DNA from: a virus
Reading direction: 5' to 3' (one strand)
DNA: 45,772 bases
IMG/VR virus record: IMGVR_UViG_3300032213_003134
Coordinates: 1-45,772 of that record
Within the stretch, counting starts at the first letter, position 1. Each line of letters starts with the position of its first letter. A program made the position numbers and the translations under genes. The notes under the pieces are model-generated. The model was given only the letters and a program-made list of their open reading frames with translations. It did no database searches and was not told where the DNA came from. Positions 6,749-14,815 of the stretch are shown here, one piece after another.

Positions 6749-7751
6749 TTAAATTGGAATTGCTTACCTTGTATTGTGATTCAATGTATTCGCGGAACTC
6801 TTTGTCGGCTAGCACAGGTAGCCAAAACTCTTTGCTGTAGGTGTCTTTGAGTCGATACTTCTTTTCTTCGCCTCGGAGACTGTACCAACCGTTGCTGGGT
6901 TTGACAACAAAGCCGCCAGCCTGCGCGGTGTCAAGCAGTCCTGACCACTTGCTGATACCTCCTTCGAAAGTAACCTCGACCGGGATCTTGCTTTTTTCTC
7001 GAACATAGCGACTCTTTTCCACGTTGATGATAAAATTGTATCCCACCAGTTCTTGACCGTCTTTTTCCTGCTGACGACCGATGATAAAGATATTGTCGGC
7101 GCTGTAGTAAATACCAGTACCACCGCTGACCACATCCTTGGGAAATAGTCCCTGTTCCTTATAAGTATGATTAACTACAATCATGGGAATGTCTTTGATG
7201 TTTAGATGCGGAGTAACCATGCGGAACAGACTCTTGAGCTGCTTGGCTCGAGTCATGTCAGCCACACTCTTGCCTTCGAGCGCATCGTCGACTTCTTTCT
7301 TCGACGCCAGGTTACCCACCGAGTCAACAATGATCATGACATGCTCACCGCGTTCAATGTTATTGAGCTGCTGCATGCTGTCATGCTTCAACTGTTCAAT
7401 GTCGGTTATTGGTGTATGAAGTACACGGCTGGTGTCAATTCCGAAACTATCAAAATAAGACTGAGGACTACCAAACTCAGAATCGTAAAAAAGTACAATA
7501 GCGTCTTCATATTTGTCCATGTAGGCTTTGGCCAACATCAGGCCAAACGCAGTTTTAAAATGTTTACTAGGTCCGGCAAATACCGTAAGACCCGGAGCCA
7601 ATCCACCATCCAACTTACCACTAAGTGCCACATTGATCATGGGCACCGGTGTTTGAATAAGATCCTTAGCTGTAAAAAATTTACTGTCTGCCAGCACATC
7701 AGTGTCTTTGATGGTACTGTTCTTCTGCAGCTTCTCTAGCAATTTACTCAT
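6687..7751 (-). CDS. uvsX: RecA-like recombinase UvsX
   Basis: 354 residues (T4 UvsX: 391). Walker A is GPSKHFKT (residues 60-67), the T4-type form that differs from bacterial RecA. Walker B is MIIVDSVGNLAS. It catalyses strand exchange for recombination-dependent replication with UvsY as mediator, also encoded in this window. The start has GGAGGAG upstream and overlaps the stop of a 48-residue gene by ATGA. The C-terminus is acidic (ISEEYDAAVSED), as in T4, where the tail modulates DNA binding. Confidence 0.96.
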   Translation of the reverse strand: MSKLLEKLQKNSTIKDTDVLADSKFFTAKDLIQTPVPMINVALSGKLDGGLAPGLTVFAGPSKHFKTAFGLMLAKAYMDKYEDAIVLFYDSEFGSPQSYFDSFGIDTSRVLHTPITDIEQLKHDSMQQLNNIERGEHVMIIVDSVGNLASKKEVDDALEGKSVADMTRAKQLKSLFRMVTPHLNIKDIPMIVVNHTYKEQGLFPKDVVSGGTGIYYSADNIFIIGRQQEKDGQELVGYNFIINVEKSRYVREKSKIPVEVTFEGGISKWSGLLDTAQAGGFVVKPSNGWYSLRGEEKKYRLKDTYSKEFWLPVLADKEFREYIESQYKVSNSNLNDDLSQEDISEEYDAAVSED

Positions 7752-7894
7752 ACTAACTCCTCCAATACTCCAAGAATTTCTGCAAGCACCAACAGCACAC
7801 CTGCAACCATTACATCAGAAACAATCAATGCTGCACCAGCACCAATCCTCAACGCACTCTTTACAAAACTTACATTGCTATGATTTAACTTCAT
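7748..7894 (-). CDS. Membrane microprotein between gene 43 and uvsX (48 aa)
   Basis: A short frame beginning at 7894 with AGGAGTAAA before ATG and ending in TGA that overlaps the uvsX ATG. It reads MKLNHSNVSFVKSALRIGAG, then a hydrophobic helix (ALIVSDVMVAGVLLVLAEILGVL). Nine bases separate its start from the polymerase stop. The strong ribosome site and ATGA overlap make it a real gene. Function unknown; a membrane peptide inside the core replication operon is unexpected. Confidence 0.75.
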   Translation of the reverse strand: MKLNHSNVSFVKSALRIGAGAALIVSDVMVAGVLLVLAEILGVLEELV

Positions 7895-7902
7895 TTTTAC
7901 TC

Positions 7903-10359
7903 CTAACTAAAAAGGTCGGCAAGACTGGCCTGCGGTTTGGTGGTCCAGCCCAGGCCTTCGATGATGCCATTCAACGGTTCAATGAAACTCTTCTCCCACA
8001 TTGTATCATAATCTACGAAAGAAGTCAATTGTAATTCTTCGGGTAATTCACCAACAAAACCGATGCAGTTTTCTTTGATGTGGTTGGGTTCTCGGAGATA
8101 CAGGAATCGAATCTTCTCGCCTTCCTGTATCATGGGATAGCGTTGATCGAGACCACGCTGTTTGACATAGTGATTAAATAAAAGGGCTCCGCGCACATGC
8201 ATAGGAGTACCTTTGGCATAGATGTCGGTATGACTAGTATATTTAGCCAGGTTGTTCACGCCTCGTGGAAATGCAATCTCATGCGGCGCAAGCTTAAGGT
8301 AATCGTTTTTCGCGATCTTAATGTAATCCTGAAGCGCAGCTTCGTCCTGCGTGATTGCAACCTTAACCGCATTCTTGAGTGTTTGGCGTATAACTTCCGG
8401 CGTTGACGATCGAACAATTTCAAGGCCCATGACCTTGAGTTTCGGTTCCGCATACTGTACTCCTTCGTTGTTATATACATTGAGAGCATAGCGTTTCTTG
8501 GCCACCCAGATGCCGCGAGTCGCTATGGCCTCTCGTTTGAATACAATTTTATTGTCATAGGCATTGGTATATTCCGACATCAGTCCACAGGCCTTATTGA
8601 TTGCTGGTGCAATCTTTTCTTCACATATCTTATCTAGTATGGCAACAATCTCTTCGTTGGTCTTGTCGGCATAATACTTCTTAACCAGGGGATCCAGGGT
8701 AATATAACAGCTATCAGTATCGGAATAGAAGCTGTACATCACATCTTTGGTGCCACAGATCTTATTTAGGTAGACATCAAGCGCTCGACCAACTGTGCGA
8801 ATGATATATTGTCCGGACAGGGTGATGCCTTCGGCGATACGGTCGTCGAAGTATCGGAAGTAATAGTTGGCCCAGGCGCCATACAAGCTGTTGAGCTGAA
8901 TCTTTCGGGCCATCTGGAAGTTGTTGTACTTGGAGATGTCATTTTGATATTTTGGATCTTTTGTATCTTCATATTTTCTCTGCGCCTCAATCATCAGCTT
9001 TTTATAGTCCTGTCGATCCTTGAACAGTTTGGCCACTATCTCCGGAAACAGACCAGGCTTATCACGCCTAAAAGTATGGCCATTGGCACTCATGGCCAGA
9101 TCCTGATCCACTAGATCCGATGTATTGACTTCTCGATCCAGCAGTCGGTCTACTGTAGTCTGCAGAAAGATATCAGTCAAGGTTTCCGGACTCATGTTAT
9201 ACTGCATGATGATCGATGGATACAAGGACGTGGCATCAAAACTCACCACCCAATCATACTTGCCTGGTCGTGGATCTTGAACATAGGCACCCACAATTGA
9301 ACGATCTGGACGACTGCGATCTCGGGGATGCACAACCAGATTTTGATCCCAGAGATGATTATATAAAATACAGTCCCAGATACGCACCGCACTGAATACA
9401 TCGGCAAAGTTACATTTGGCATCATAGGCCATGGTTAGAGCCAGCTCGATAAGCTTCATCTTTTCTTCTAGCTGACTTACTCGCTCCACGTCAACTCGGT
9501 TATATTCAACAAACAGATCCCAGTCCTTGGTATAGAACTCTTTGAAGGTATGGTGGGGATTTTCCAGCTTACCCACGCCCAATTCAACCTTACAGATATA
9601 GTCCAGCTTGTAGCTCTCTTGGGCGTTATAGGTAAACTTCTTGTAGAGATCCAGATAGTCCAGCTGATTCACACCGGCAATTTCATAGGTAACCATGACC
9701 TTGTCGTTCATTCTAATTTCACGAGCTCGCACATTGCGCCAGGGGCTCAACTGTTTGACCGCGTCTTCACCTAAAACACGGCGGATGCGATGCACCAGAT
9801 AAGGAACATCAAACAGGCCAATATTCCAGCCAGTGATAACATCTGGACAGCGATGTACCCAATCAGCAAGAAATTGTTTGAGCATAGCATCTTCAGAAAC
9901 ATGATCTCGGATACTATAGGTTTTAATAGTTTTGCTAGCATAGTCTTGAATACTAATTAATAGAATGCGTTCATTGGCTGAATCGATGTCAGGGAAACCG
10001 CTCTCAGTTTCCGTTTCAATATCGATGCTGGCAATATAGATCTGCGACATATCAAAATCAATCTGACCAGCATAGTTTTCTGTGATGTACTGATACTGCC
10101 AGTTGGTATTGCCGTGAATTCTCATGTTACCCACATCATCATAGGTCTTGGTAAACTCACGAGCATCCGCAACATCACCGAATTCAATCATTTCCAGACC
10201 CTCACCAAAGATATTGTGATAGGTATTCTTGGCTAGTTTGGTCTGTGGAACGAACAATTTTGGTTTGAAAGCCGGTTTTTCCTGATATCTGCGACCGTTT
10301 TTAATGCCTCGCACACATATCGAATTGCCTAACTGTACAACGCTGGTATAAAAGTTCAT
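7903..10359 (-). CDS. 43: Family B replicative DNA polymerase, T4 gp43 type
   Basis: 818 residues (T4 gp43: 898). The 3'-5' exonuclease motif I DIETE is at 113-117. Polymerase motif A (DATSLYPSI) is near 374, motif B (KIQLNSLYG) near 485, and motif C (YSDTDSCYI) near 546. All catalytic Asp/Glu residues are present. AGGGATTCT precedes the start. Its own sigma70 promoter lies 28 bases upstream, overlapping a plus-strand late box. The C-terminus ends in a short peptide (ASLADLFS) of the type that docks on the sliding clamp. Downstream come a microprotein, uvsX and gp41. Confidence 0.97.
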   Translation of the reverse strand: MNFYTSVVQLGNSICVRGIKNGRRYQEKPAFKPKLFVPQTKLAKNTYHNIFGEGLEMIEFGDVADAREFTKTYDDVGNMRIHGNTNWQYQYITENYAGQIDFDMSQIYIASIDIETETESGFPDIDSANERILLISIQDYASKTIKTYSIRDHVSEDAMLKQFLADWVHRCPDVITGWNIGLFDVPYLVHRIRRVLGEDAVKQLSPWRNVRAREIRMNDKVMVTYEIAGVNQLDYLDLYKKFTYNAQESYKLDYICKVELGVGKLENPHHTFKEFYTKDWDLFVEYNRVDVERVSQLEEKMKLIELALTMAYDAKCNFADVFSAVRIWDCILYNHLWDQNLVVHPRDRSRPDRSIVGAYVQDPRPGKYDWVVSFDATSLYPSIIMQYNMSPETLTDIFLQTTVDRLLDREVNTSDLVDQDLAMSANGHTFRRDKPGLFPEIVAKLFKDRQDYKKLMIEAQRKYEDTKDPKYQNDISKYNNFQMARKIQLNSLYGAWANYYFRYFDDRIAEGITLSGQYIIRTVGRALDVYLNKICGTKDVMYSFYSDTDSCYITLDPLVKKYYADKTNEEIVAILDKICEEKIAPAINKACGLMSEYTNAYDNKIVFKREAIATRGIWVAKKRYALNVYNNEGVQYAEPKLKVMGLEIVRSSTPEVIRQTLKNAVKVAITQDEAALQDYIKIAKNDYLKLAPHEIAFPRGVNNLAKYTSHTDIYAKGTPMHVRGALLFNHYVKQRGLDQRYPMIQEGEKIRFLYLREPNHIKENCIGFVGELPEELQLTSFVDYDTMWEKSFIEPLNGIIEGLGWTTKPQASLADLFS

Positions 10360-10386
10360 AGAATCCCTAAAGTCTTATTCTTATCT

Positions 10387-10415
10387 ATTATAAATACTTG
10401 TAATAGCGATGTCAA
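10387..10415 (-). promoter_or_regulatory. Sigma70-type promoter of gene 43
   Basis: Minus strand: TTGACA (10415-10410), a 17-base spacer and TATAAT (10392-10387); a consensus promoter 28 bases before the gp43 start. Its -10 shares bases 10389-10392 with a plus-strand late box. Confidence 0.9.
10389..10396 (+). promoter_or_regulatory. T4-type late promoter box for the plus-strand operon
   Basis: TATAAATA on the plus strand, 81 bases before the first gene of the plus-strand operon. The leader holds a small hairpin (CGATG and CATCG around 10407-10428). No sigma70-type promoter is seen on the plus strand here, so expression should be late and gp55-dependent. Confidence 0.75.
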
Positions 10416-10477
10416 TATAAGCATCGATTTTGAAGTTCTTTCTTTGTTACCTAATAATAAAATCAAAAGGAACAAGA

Positions 10478-10936
10478 ATGTTAAAAAAGCTCATCGTCTG
10501 CGCGGCTTTCGCCGCTTCTTCTGTCTACGCTGCCGATCCCATAGTAACCGATTCAACAAGTCGCAGCACCAGCGAAACCACCACAACGGTTAAATCACCA
10601 CCACCAACTGCCATTGCCCCATCAATCAATAGCCTAAACAGCGATCTCTGCGCTGTGGGCGTGAGCGGCGCTGCTCAAACTCAGATTTTAGGTATCGCCA
10701 TCGGTTCAACCTTTGTTGATAAGAACTGCGAACGTCTAAAACTCAGCAAATACTTATTCGACATGGGCATGAAGGTTGCTGCGGTTGCCACCTTATGTCA
10801 GGACGAACGCGTATTTACTGCCATGATGAATGCCGGTACTCCGTGTCCGGTGGATGGCAAGATCGGTCAGGAAGCCAAGGATATCTGGGATGCTGATCCG
10901 AAACGTCAACCACAAAAAGTAAAGAGTAAAGACTAA
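10478..10936 (+). CDS. Secreted protein, first gene of plus-strand late operon
   Basis: 152 residues starting MLKKLIVCAAFAASSVYAAD: a textbook Sec signal peptide with cleavage expected after VYA. AAAGGAACAAGA precedes the ATG; an earlier in-frame ATG lacks one. After a Thr/Ser/Pro-rich linker (about 22-50) comes a compact domain with four Cys (SDLCAVG, KNCERL, TLCQDE, GTPCPVD) and Gly-rich helices (QTQILGIAIGSTF), fit for disulphides in the periplasm. The C-terminus is basic. I recognise no named family. The stop overlaps the next ATG by one base. Confidence 0.8.
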   Translation: MLKKLIVCAAFAASSVYAADPIVTDSTSRSTSETTTTVKSPPPTAIAPSINSLNSDLCAVGVSGAAQTQILGIAIGSTFVDKNCERLKLSKYLFDMGMKVAAVATLCQDERVFTAMMNAGTPCPVDGKIGQEAKDIWDADPKRQPQKVKSKD

Positions 10937-12459
10937 TGAAAACTCTAGTTGCCCTTGCAGCGGCACTGGTTGTTTCATTGGCTGGTGCTGAAGATCTATC
11001 AACACCTAACCAGATTACGTCGGGTACGGCTCATACCTGGACTGGTGCCACAACTGGTGATATGTCCATGATATGTCCTCCGGGTGGAGGAGCCTGTTCT
11101 GGCGGACCTCAACCACTGTATGATCCAGCTACCAACACCATTCATTTCAGCTATGGTCAGGGCAATGTAGCTCAAACCTTTGCTGTCAATCAGGCTCTGC
11201 AGAATGCCGGAGCAGGAATACAGATTACGGGCTACAACTATACCTGGGACATTCGCAACATGAATGGTGACAATCGTCAAAAAGGTACAGATACTATAAC
11301 TGCCACAGTTACTACAACCAATGGTCAGGGTGCGGTACGTAGAACAGACTCTTGGTCCTATAATACTAAGTTTGACTGGACTACATTTAGTGGTACAGTC
11401 AACTACACCAATCCCGGTCCTGTGTCTCAGTTTGGTAGTCTAACAGTAAAATTTTCTGGTAGTGACAGTGGTTTCTGGGGTGGCTACTTTGGCCCTCAGG
11501 TTAAAGATGTTGGTCTAAGAATGAATTATTCTGCGTCTGATCCTTGTGCCACCAATCCCCTATCATCGCCTAGTTGTGCTGGTTATGAAGCTGCCTACCT
11601 GGCACAGCAATGTTCAATCAATGCCTTGTATAGTCCTAGCTGTCCTGGTTATCAGCAAGCATACCTATCACAGCAGTGTTCAATCAGCGCTTTGTATGAT
11701 TCTAGTTGTCCGGGTTATGCTCAAGCCTACTACAATCAACAATGTAGTTTAAATCCTTTGTATGATCAAGGATGTCCAGGGTATGCTCAGGCCTACTTTA
11801 ACGATCAATGCAAAAAGAACAGTCTCTATGATCGAAACTGCGAAGGCTACAATACCGCCTACGCCATTGCTAATCTAGTGCCTTTGGACCCAGCTGTCAA
11901 TACCGCTGTGAACCAATCATTGTCAGCCACCGCTGCTGCAGATCCGGCTCGGCAAGCCACGCAGGTCATCAAAGACAACAATGTCAACAATGCTATAACT
12001 CCGTCCAGCACTGTGGCGCCAACATCAACCACATCGGTAAATTCTGTGGTGCGCGAACCCAACCCAGAAACTCGCACACCTCCTAAAGAAGAGAAGCGAG
12101 TTGAACGCACACCTAATCCAGAGACTCGTGAAGTGCCTAAAGAGGAGAAAAAAGAAGTACAAACTCCTAAAAAGACTGCAGATGCCAAACGTCGAGCTGA
12201 AGAGGCAATGAAAGCAGCAGCAAAAGCAAGCACTCCTCAAGAAGTAGTTGCAGCCCAGACAGCTATAGTAGGTGGTATGGGTCTACTACCTGGCTTTGAG
12301 AATTATCAGAACAATAGTATACTGGATGCTCAATTCTATAAGTCGAAAGAAATATATTCAAATCAAAAAACAGTTGATAACCGTAATGCTCAAAGGTTTC
12401 TAAATGGAGCTAGTGAGGTTCGTCATCAGATGATGATGGAAGAGCAGTATAGACGGTAA
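10936..12459 (+). CDS. Secreted Cys-repeat protein of plus-strand late operon
   Basis: 507 residues with a signal peptide (MKTLVALAAALVVSLAGAED). Residues 20-200 are beta-rich and Gly/Thr-rich, like a surface or adhesin domain. Residues 204-313 hold five 22-residue repeats, each starting with Cys and containing a second Cys followed by a GY..AY motif. Residues 350-400 carry two copies of an acidic/basic Pro-rich unit (PNPETR with PKEEK). The rest is helical (AEEAMKAAAKAS) with a Tyr/Asn-rich end (QFYKSKEIYSNQ). No family named. It would be exported and disulphide-bonded; binding to the envelope or to other phages is inference. Confidence 0.8.
   Translation: MKTLVALAAALVVSLAGAEDLSTPNQITSGTAHTWTGATTGDMSMICPPGGGACSGGPQPLYDPATNTIHFSYGQGNVAQTFAVNQALQNAGAGIQITGYNYTWDIRNMNGDNRQKGTDTITATVTTTNGQGAVRRTDSWSYNTKFDWTTFSGTVNYTNPGPVSQFGSLTVKFSGSDSGFWGGYFGPQVKDVGLRMNYSASDPCATNPLSSPSCAGYEAAYLAQQCSINALYSPSCPGYQQAYLSQQCSISALYDSSCPGYAQAYYNQQCSLNPLYDQGCPGYAQAYFNDQCKKNSLYDRNCEGYNTAYAIANLVPLDPAVNTAVNQSLSATAAADPARQATQVIKDNNVNNAITPSSTVAPTSTTSVNSVVREPNPETRTPPKEEKRVERTPNPETREVPKEEKKEVQTPKKTADAKRRAEEAMKAAAKASTPQEVVAAQTAIVGGMGLLPGFENYQNNSILDAQFYKSKEIYSNQKTVDNRNAQRFLNGASEVRHQMMMEEQYRR
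11545..11874 (+). repeat. Five tandem 66-base (22-codon) Cys repeats
   Basis: Repeat units start at Cys204, Cys226, Cys248, Cys270 and Cys292 of the 507-residue protein. The consensus is C-S-x-N-x-LYD-x-x-CPGY-x-x-AY-x-x-Q-Q. The two Cys lie 10 residues apart. The DNA units have diverged at third positions, so the repetition is old or under protein-level selection. Confidence 0.85.
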
Positions 12460-13121
12460 TGGATCCTTTATCTGCCTTTGCAGCTGCTCAAACAACCCTT
12501 GCCATGATTCGCAAGGGAGTAGAGTTCTATAAAGAGTGTAAAAAGGCAAATGCAGATGTAAGTGAAATTACTAGTGAAATTACCGGTTACATTGGTAAGT
12601 TCATGGACCACAAGGAGGTTGTATCTGAAGCAGCTCGTAAATCAAAAGCACTGTCAGAAGCACCTCCAGATCCAGGAAAGGCATCAACTCTAAACAGTCA
12701 AGCACTCAACAACGTAATGCTGCAGATACAGCTAGAAAATGCTGAAAAAGAATTACGAGAGATGTTGATATATCAAACACCTGGCCTTGGGGCTGTGTGG
12801 ACCAGATTTCATGATGAGCGAGAACGATTGTTGGTAGTTCATAAACGACAAAGAGAAGCTGCTGAAGAGCAAGAACGAGTAGAAAGAATACTTGCTGCTG
12901 ATAGAGTTAGAATGCGAAAGCAGCGAATAAAAGAGTTATGGGAAGAATTGCATTGGATTATTATGGTTGTTGTAGTATTTGGATTCTATACGGGCTGTAT
13001 ATATTTTATAGTTCAGGATAGAATCAAACAAAGTCCTCACATGGGTACTTGTTTGATCCCAAAAGGATCACCCGGATATAAATCATATAGTAGTCTGCGC
13101 TGGGTAGATTGTGATAATTAA
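12459..13121 (+). CDS. Coiled-coil protein with C-terminal membrane anchor
   Basis: 220 residues starting MDPLSAFAAAQTTLAMI. The body (15-165) is helical and charged, with probable coiled coil near 90-165 (ENAEKELREML, EEQERVERILAADRVRMRKQ). One membrane helix follows (about 166-188, IIMVVVVFGFYTGCIYFIV). The tail of about 30 residues, with two Cys (GTCLIP, WVDCDN), would be periplasmic if the coiled coil faces the cytoplasm. The ATG overlaps the previous stop by one base. No family recognised; the topology suggests a link between cytoplasm and envelope. Confidence 0.75.
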   Translation: MDPLSAFAAAQTTLAMIRKGVEFYKECKKANADVSEITSEITGYIGKFMDHKEVVSEAARKSKALSEAPPDPGKASTLNSQALNNVMLQIQLENAEKELREMLIYQTPGLGAVWTRFHDERERLLVVHKRQREAAEEQERVERILAADRVRMRKQRIKELWEELHWIIMVVVVFGFYTGCIYFIVQDRIKQSPHMGTCLIPKGSPGYKSYSSLRWVDCDN

Positions 13122-13145
13122 AACTAAAACTAGGAGCACAGTAAA

Positions 13146-13778
13146 ATGTCAGACAAAAAAGTAGATGTAAACGCAAAAGTCGATGATCTCGAAGCCGCAG
13201 CGGAAAAATATGCTAGCGCCAACACCGTGATTAGCATCGGTGGCTATGAGTTTACTCCGGCAAAATTGATGATAGCCTTTACCATCGCATCCAGCATACT
13301 CGGCGGTCTCTACGCGTCCTTTGAAGTCTACAAAGACTACATGGACATGAAGACCAAGATTGCAGAATATGTTACACCGGACCTCACGGAAATCTATAAA
13401 AAGATGGAAGTTCTGGAAGCCAGCACCAACAAAACTGTGGAATACAGTCAGGACATTAAAAACGACCTCAAGAGTGATATTCGCAGACTCGAGGGTGTGG
13501 TTGAAAATGTAGAGCGCGACAGCAAGACATCACAGCGCGATACCGACAAGAGCGTGCAAGAAGCTAGAAAAGATGTGCGTGAAACCAAACAAGAAGTAGA
13601 TAAAATTACACGAAGCCTAGAAAAAGACACTGCCGCTCAAAACAAGGAAATTTCACGCAGTGTGGATGTTGCCATACGAGAACTACGTCGAGAAAACGAA
13701 GCTGAAATTAAAAAGCTCCGCAAAGACATGGAAGACAAGATACAAAAAGCCCTGGACAATCCCCTGGCTAACCGATAA
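13146..13778 (+). CDS. Membrane-anchored long coiled-coil protein
   Basis: 210 residues. The N-terminus is charged (MSDKKVDVNAKVDDLEAAAEK), a hydrophobic segment spans about 38-60 (LMIAFTIASSILGGLYASF), and the remaining 140 residues are an almost uninterrupted Lys/Glu/Asp coiled coil (ESVEN-like heptads, e.g. DVRETKQEVDKITRSLEKD). AGGAGCACAGTAAA precedes the ATG. One membrane anchor plus a long rod resembles spanin, tether or fusion-type designs, but size and order are not those of a known phage spanin. A phage-coded envelope rod is the cautious description. Confidence 0.75.
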   Translation: MSDKKVDVNAKVDDLEAAAEKYASANTVISIGGYEFTPAKLMIAFTIASSILGGLYASFEVYKDYMDMKTKIAEYVTPDLTEIYKKMEVLEASTNKTVEYSQDIKNDLKSDIRRLEGVVENVERDSKTSQRDTDKSVQEARKDVRETKQEVDKITRSLEKDTAAQNKEISRSVDVAIRELRRENEAEIKKLRKDMEDKIQKALDNPLANR

Positions 13779-13789
13779 GGAGCATACCT

Positions 13790-14017
13790 ATGTGGTACCA
13801 ACCATTTGAAGTACCTAACATCAACACCAGCATAGAAAAACAGCAGAAATTTTTCTGTGAATTAGTGGATCTGAAACGCAATGGTTGGCGCCATTATAGT
13901 ACGGCCTTCAACGATCTAACCTACAACTACTACAAACCCGTAATGACCAAGTTTGATGCTCAGGTAGAGGAGTTAGCTGAATCAATGAAAACCGTTATAA
14001 GAAAGAAGGTGCTATGA
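13790..14017 (+). CDS. Small hypothetical protein of plus-strand late operon
   Basis: 75 residues (MWYQPFEVPNINTSIEKQQK) without a membrane segment or signal peptide. Helical, rich in aromatic residues (GWRHYSTAFNDLTYNYYK), ending in a basic helix. The pattern looks like a phasin or small helical-bundle protein, but I cannot assign one. The stop overlaps the ATG of the lipoprotein gene by four bases. GGAGCATACCT precedes its start. Confidence 0.75.
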   Translation: MWYQPFEVPNINTSIEKQQKFFCELVDLKRNGWRHYSTAFNDLTYNYYKPVMTKFDAQVEELAESMKTVIRKKVL

Positions 14018-14238
14018 AATATCTAGTTCTACTGCTGGCTCTGACTCTGGCTGGATGTGATCAGTACTATCGTTATCCATGTCAAGACCCAGAAAACTGG
14101 GACAGCAAACAATGCAAAAAACCTTTGTGTGAAGTAAACCGTGATTGCCCTGAGCTAATTTTCAAAGCCGAAGAAGGCAGCACCATGAACAATTTAATTG
14201 ATGCCACACCAGAACCAAAAAAAGGAGGCTGTAAATGA
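14014..14238 (+). CDS. Small outer- or inner-membrane lipoprotein
   Basis: 74 residues beginning MKYLVLLLALTLAGCDQYY. LAGC is a perfect lipobox, so signal peptidase II should cleave before Cys15 and the protein should be lipid-anchored. The mature part is about 60 residues with five more Cys (YPCQDPE, KQCKKP, PLCEVN, DCPELI, GGCK) and no long helix. This size would suit an outer-membrane spanin, but mature o-spanins are usually Pro-rich with few Cys. Asp follows the lipid Cys, the residue known in Enterobacteria to favour retention in the inner membrane. ATGA overlaps on both sides. Confidence 0.75.
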   Translation: MKYLVLLLALTLAGCDQYYRYPCQDPENWDSKQCKKPLCEVNRDCPELIFKAEEGSTMNNLIDATPEPKKGGCK

Positions 14239-14597
14239 GCAAGACCAAAGTTAGTAAACCCGGTGAACGCTACACCGAACAAGAATTGATGGTACGCCTC
14301 AAGGTATTCATTGGTTCATGTCTGGCAGCTACCCTGATTGGCATTGTGTTTGTAGTGTTGTATAGTCTGATATTTGTTACACAGCCCCTAAATGCCATGT
14401 CACCCATTGACGCAAAATTCTTCGAGCTAATTATTCCCCTGGCTACCTTCCTCACCGGTACTTTATCTGGTATCATGCTGGCTGGTACAGGTCGCGAAGC
14501 TGCCATGGCAGGCGCAGAAATGCAACGAGCCGCACACGCAGCAGCCAATCCTGAATCCGATGAAGCCATGGATGACCAAGAACCTGCGCAGAAATGA
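14235..14597 (+). CDS. Two-helix membrane protein, possibly holin-like
   Basis: 120 residues. Two membrane helices at about 23-52 (FIGSCLAATLIGIVFVVLYSLIF) and 66-86 (LIIPLATFLTGTLSGIMLAG) flank a short periplasmic or cytoplasmic loop; the C-terminal 35 residues are Ala/Glu-rich and soluble. The topology and size fit class II holins, but similar proteins in aquatic phages have no proven lysis role. The start overlaps the lipoprotein stop by ATGA with AAAGGAGG upstream. No endolysin gene is visible nearby, which argues against a full lysis cassette. Confidence 0.7.
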   Translation: MSKTKVSKPGERYTEQELMVRLKVFIGSCLAATLIGIVFVVLYSLIFVTQPLNAMSPIDAKFFELIIPLATFLTGTLSGIMLAGTGREAAMAGAEMQRAAHAAANPESDEAMDDQEPAQK

Positions 14598-14796
14598 TCT
14601 TGGTGTAGGTCGATTCTATTCGGCCTACAATAATTCCGGAAGTTTGCTGCTTTATACAACCAGTGGAAAGATGGCAGCGTTTGTTGCGGATCATGCCCGC
14701 CTTGTTGACTCAGATATGAGACTCAGGGTGGGCGGCGATCCCGGTACTGCCGTAGAAAAACGTCACGGAGTTTGGATACGCCTGGTCAATAAATAG
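14572..14796 (+). CDS. Small hypothetical protein overlapping the two-helix gene
   Basis: 74 residues from MTKNLRRNDLGVGRF (14572); four more residues would be added by an ATG at 14560. Either start lies inside the previous gene, in a different frame (overlap 26-38 bases), without a clear ribosome site, so coupling is likely. The sequence has a strand-rich core (SGSLLLYTTSGKMAAFV) and a basic end. No signal peptide, which is unusual in this operon. Function unknown. Confidence 0.6.
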   Translation: MTKNLRRNDLGVGRFYSAYNNSGSLLLYTTSGKMAAFVADHARLVDSDMRLRVGGDPGTAVEKRHGVWIRLVNK

Positions 14797-14815
14797 TGGT
14801 TTCAAGGAGATGATC

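Noticed and set aside
14014-14597. Complete lysis cassette (o-spanin and holin)
   Set aside because: Lipoprotein and two-helix protein fit by topology only; no endolysin, no matching inner-membrane spanin of usual size is seen in the operon.
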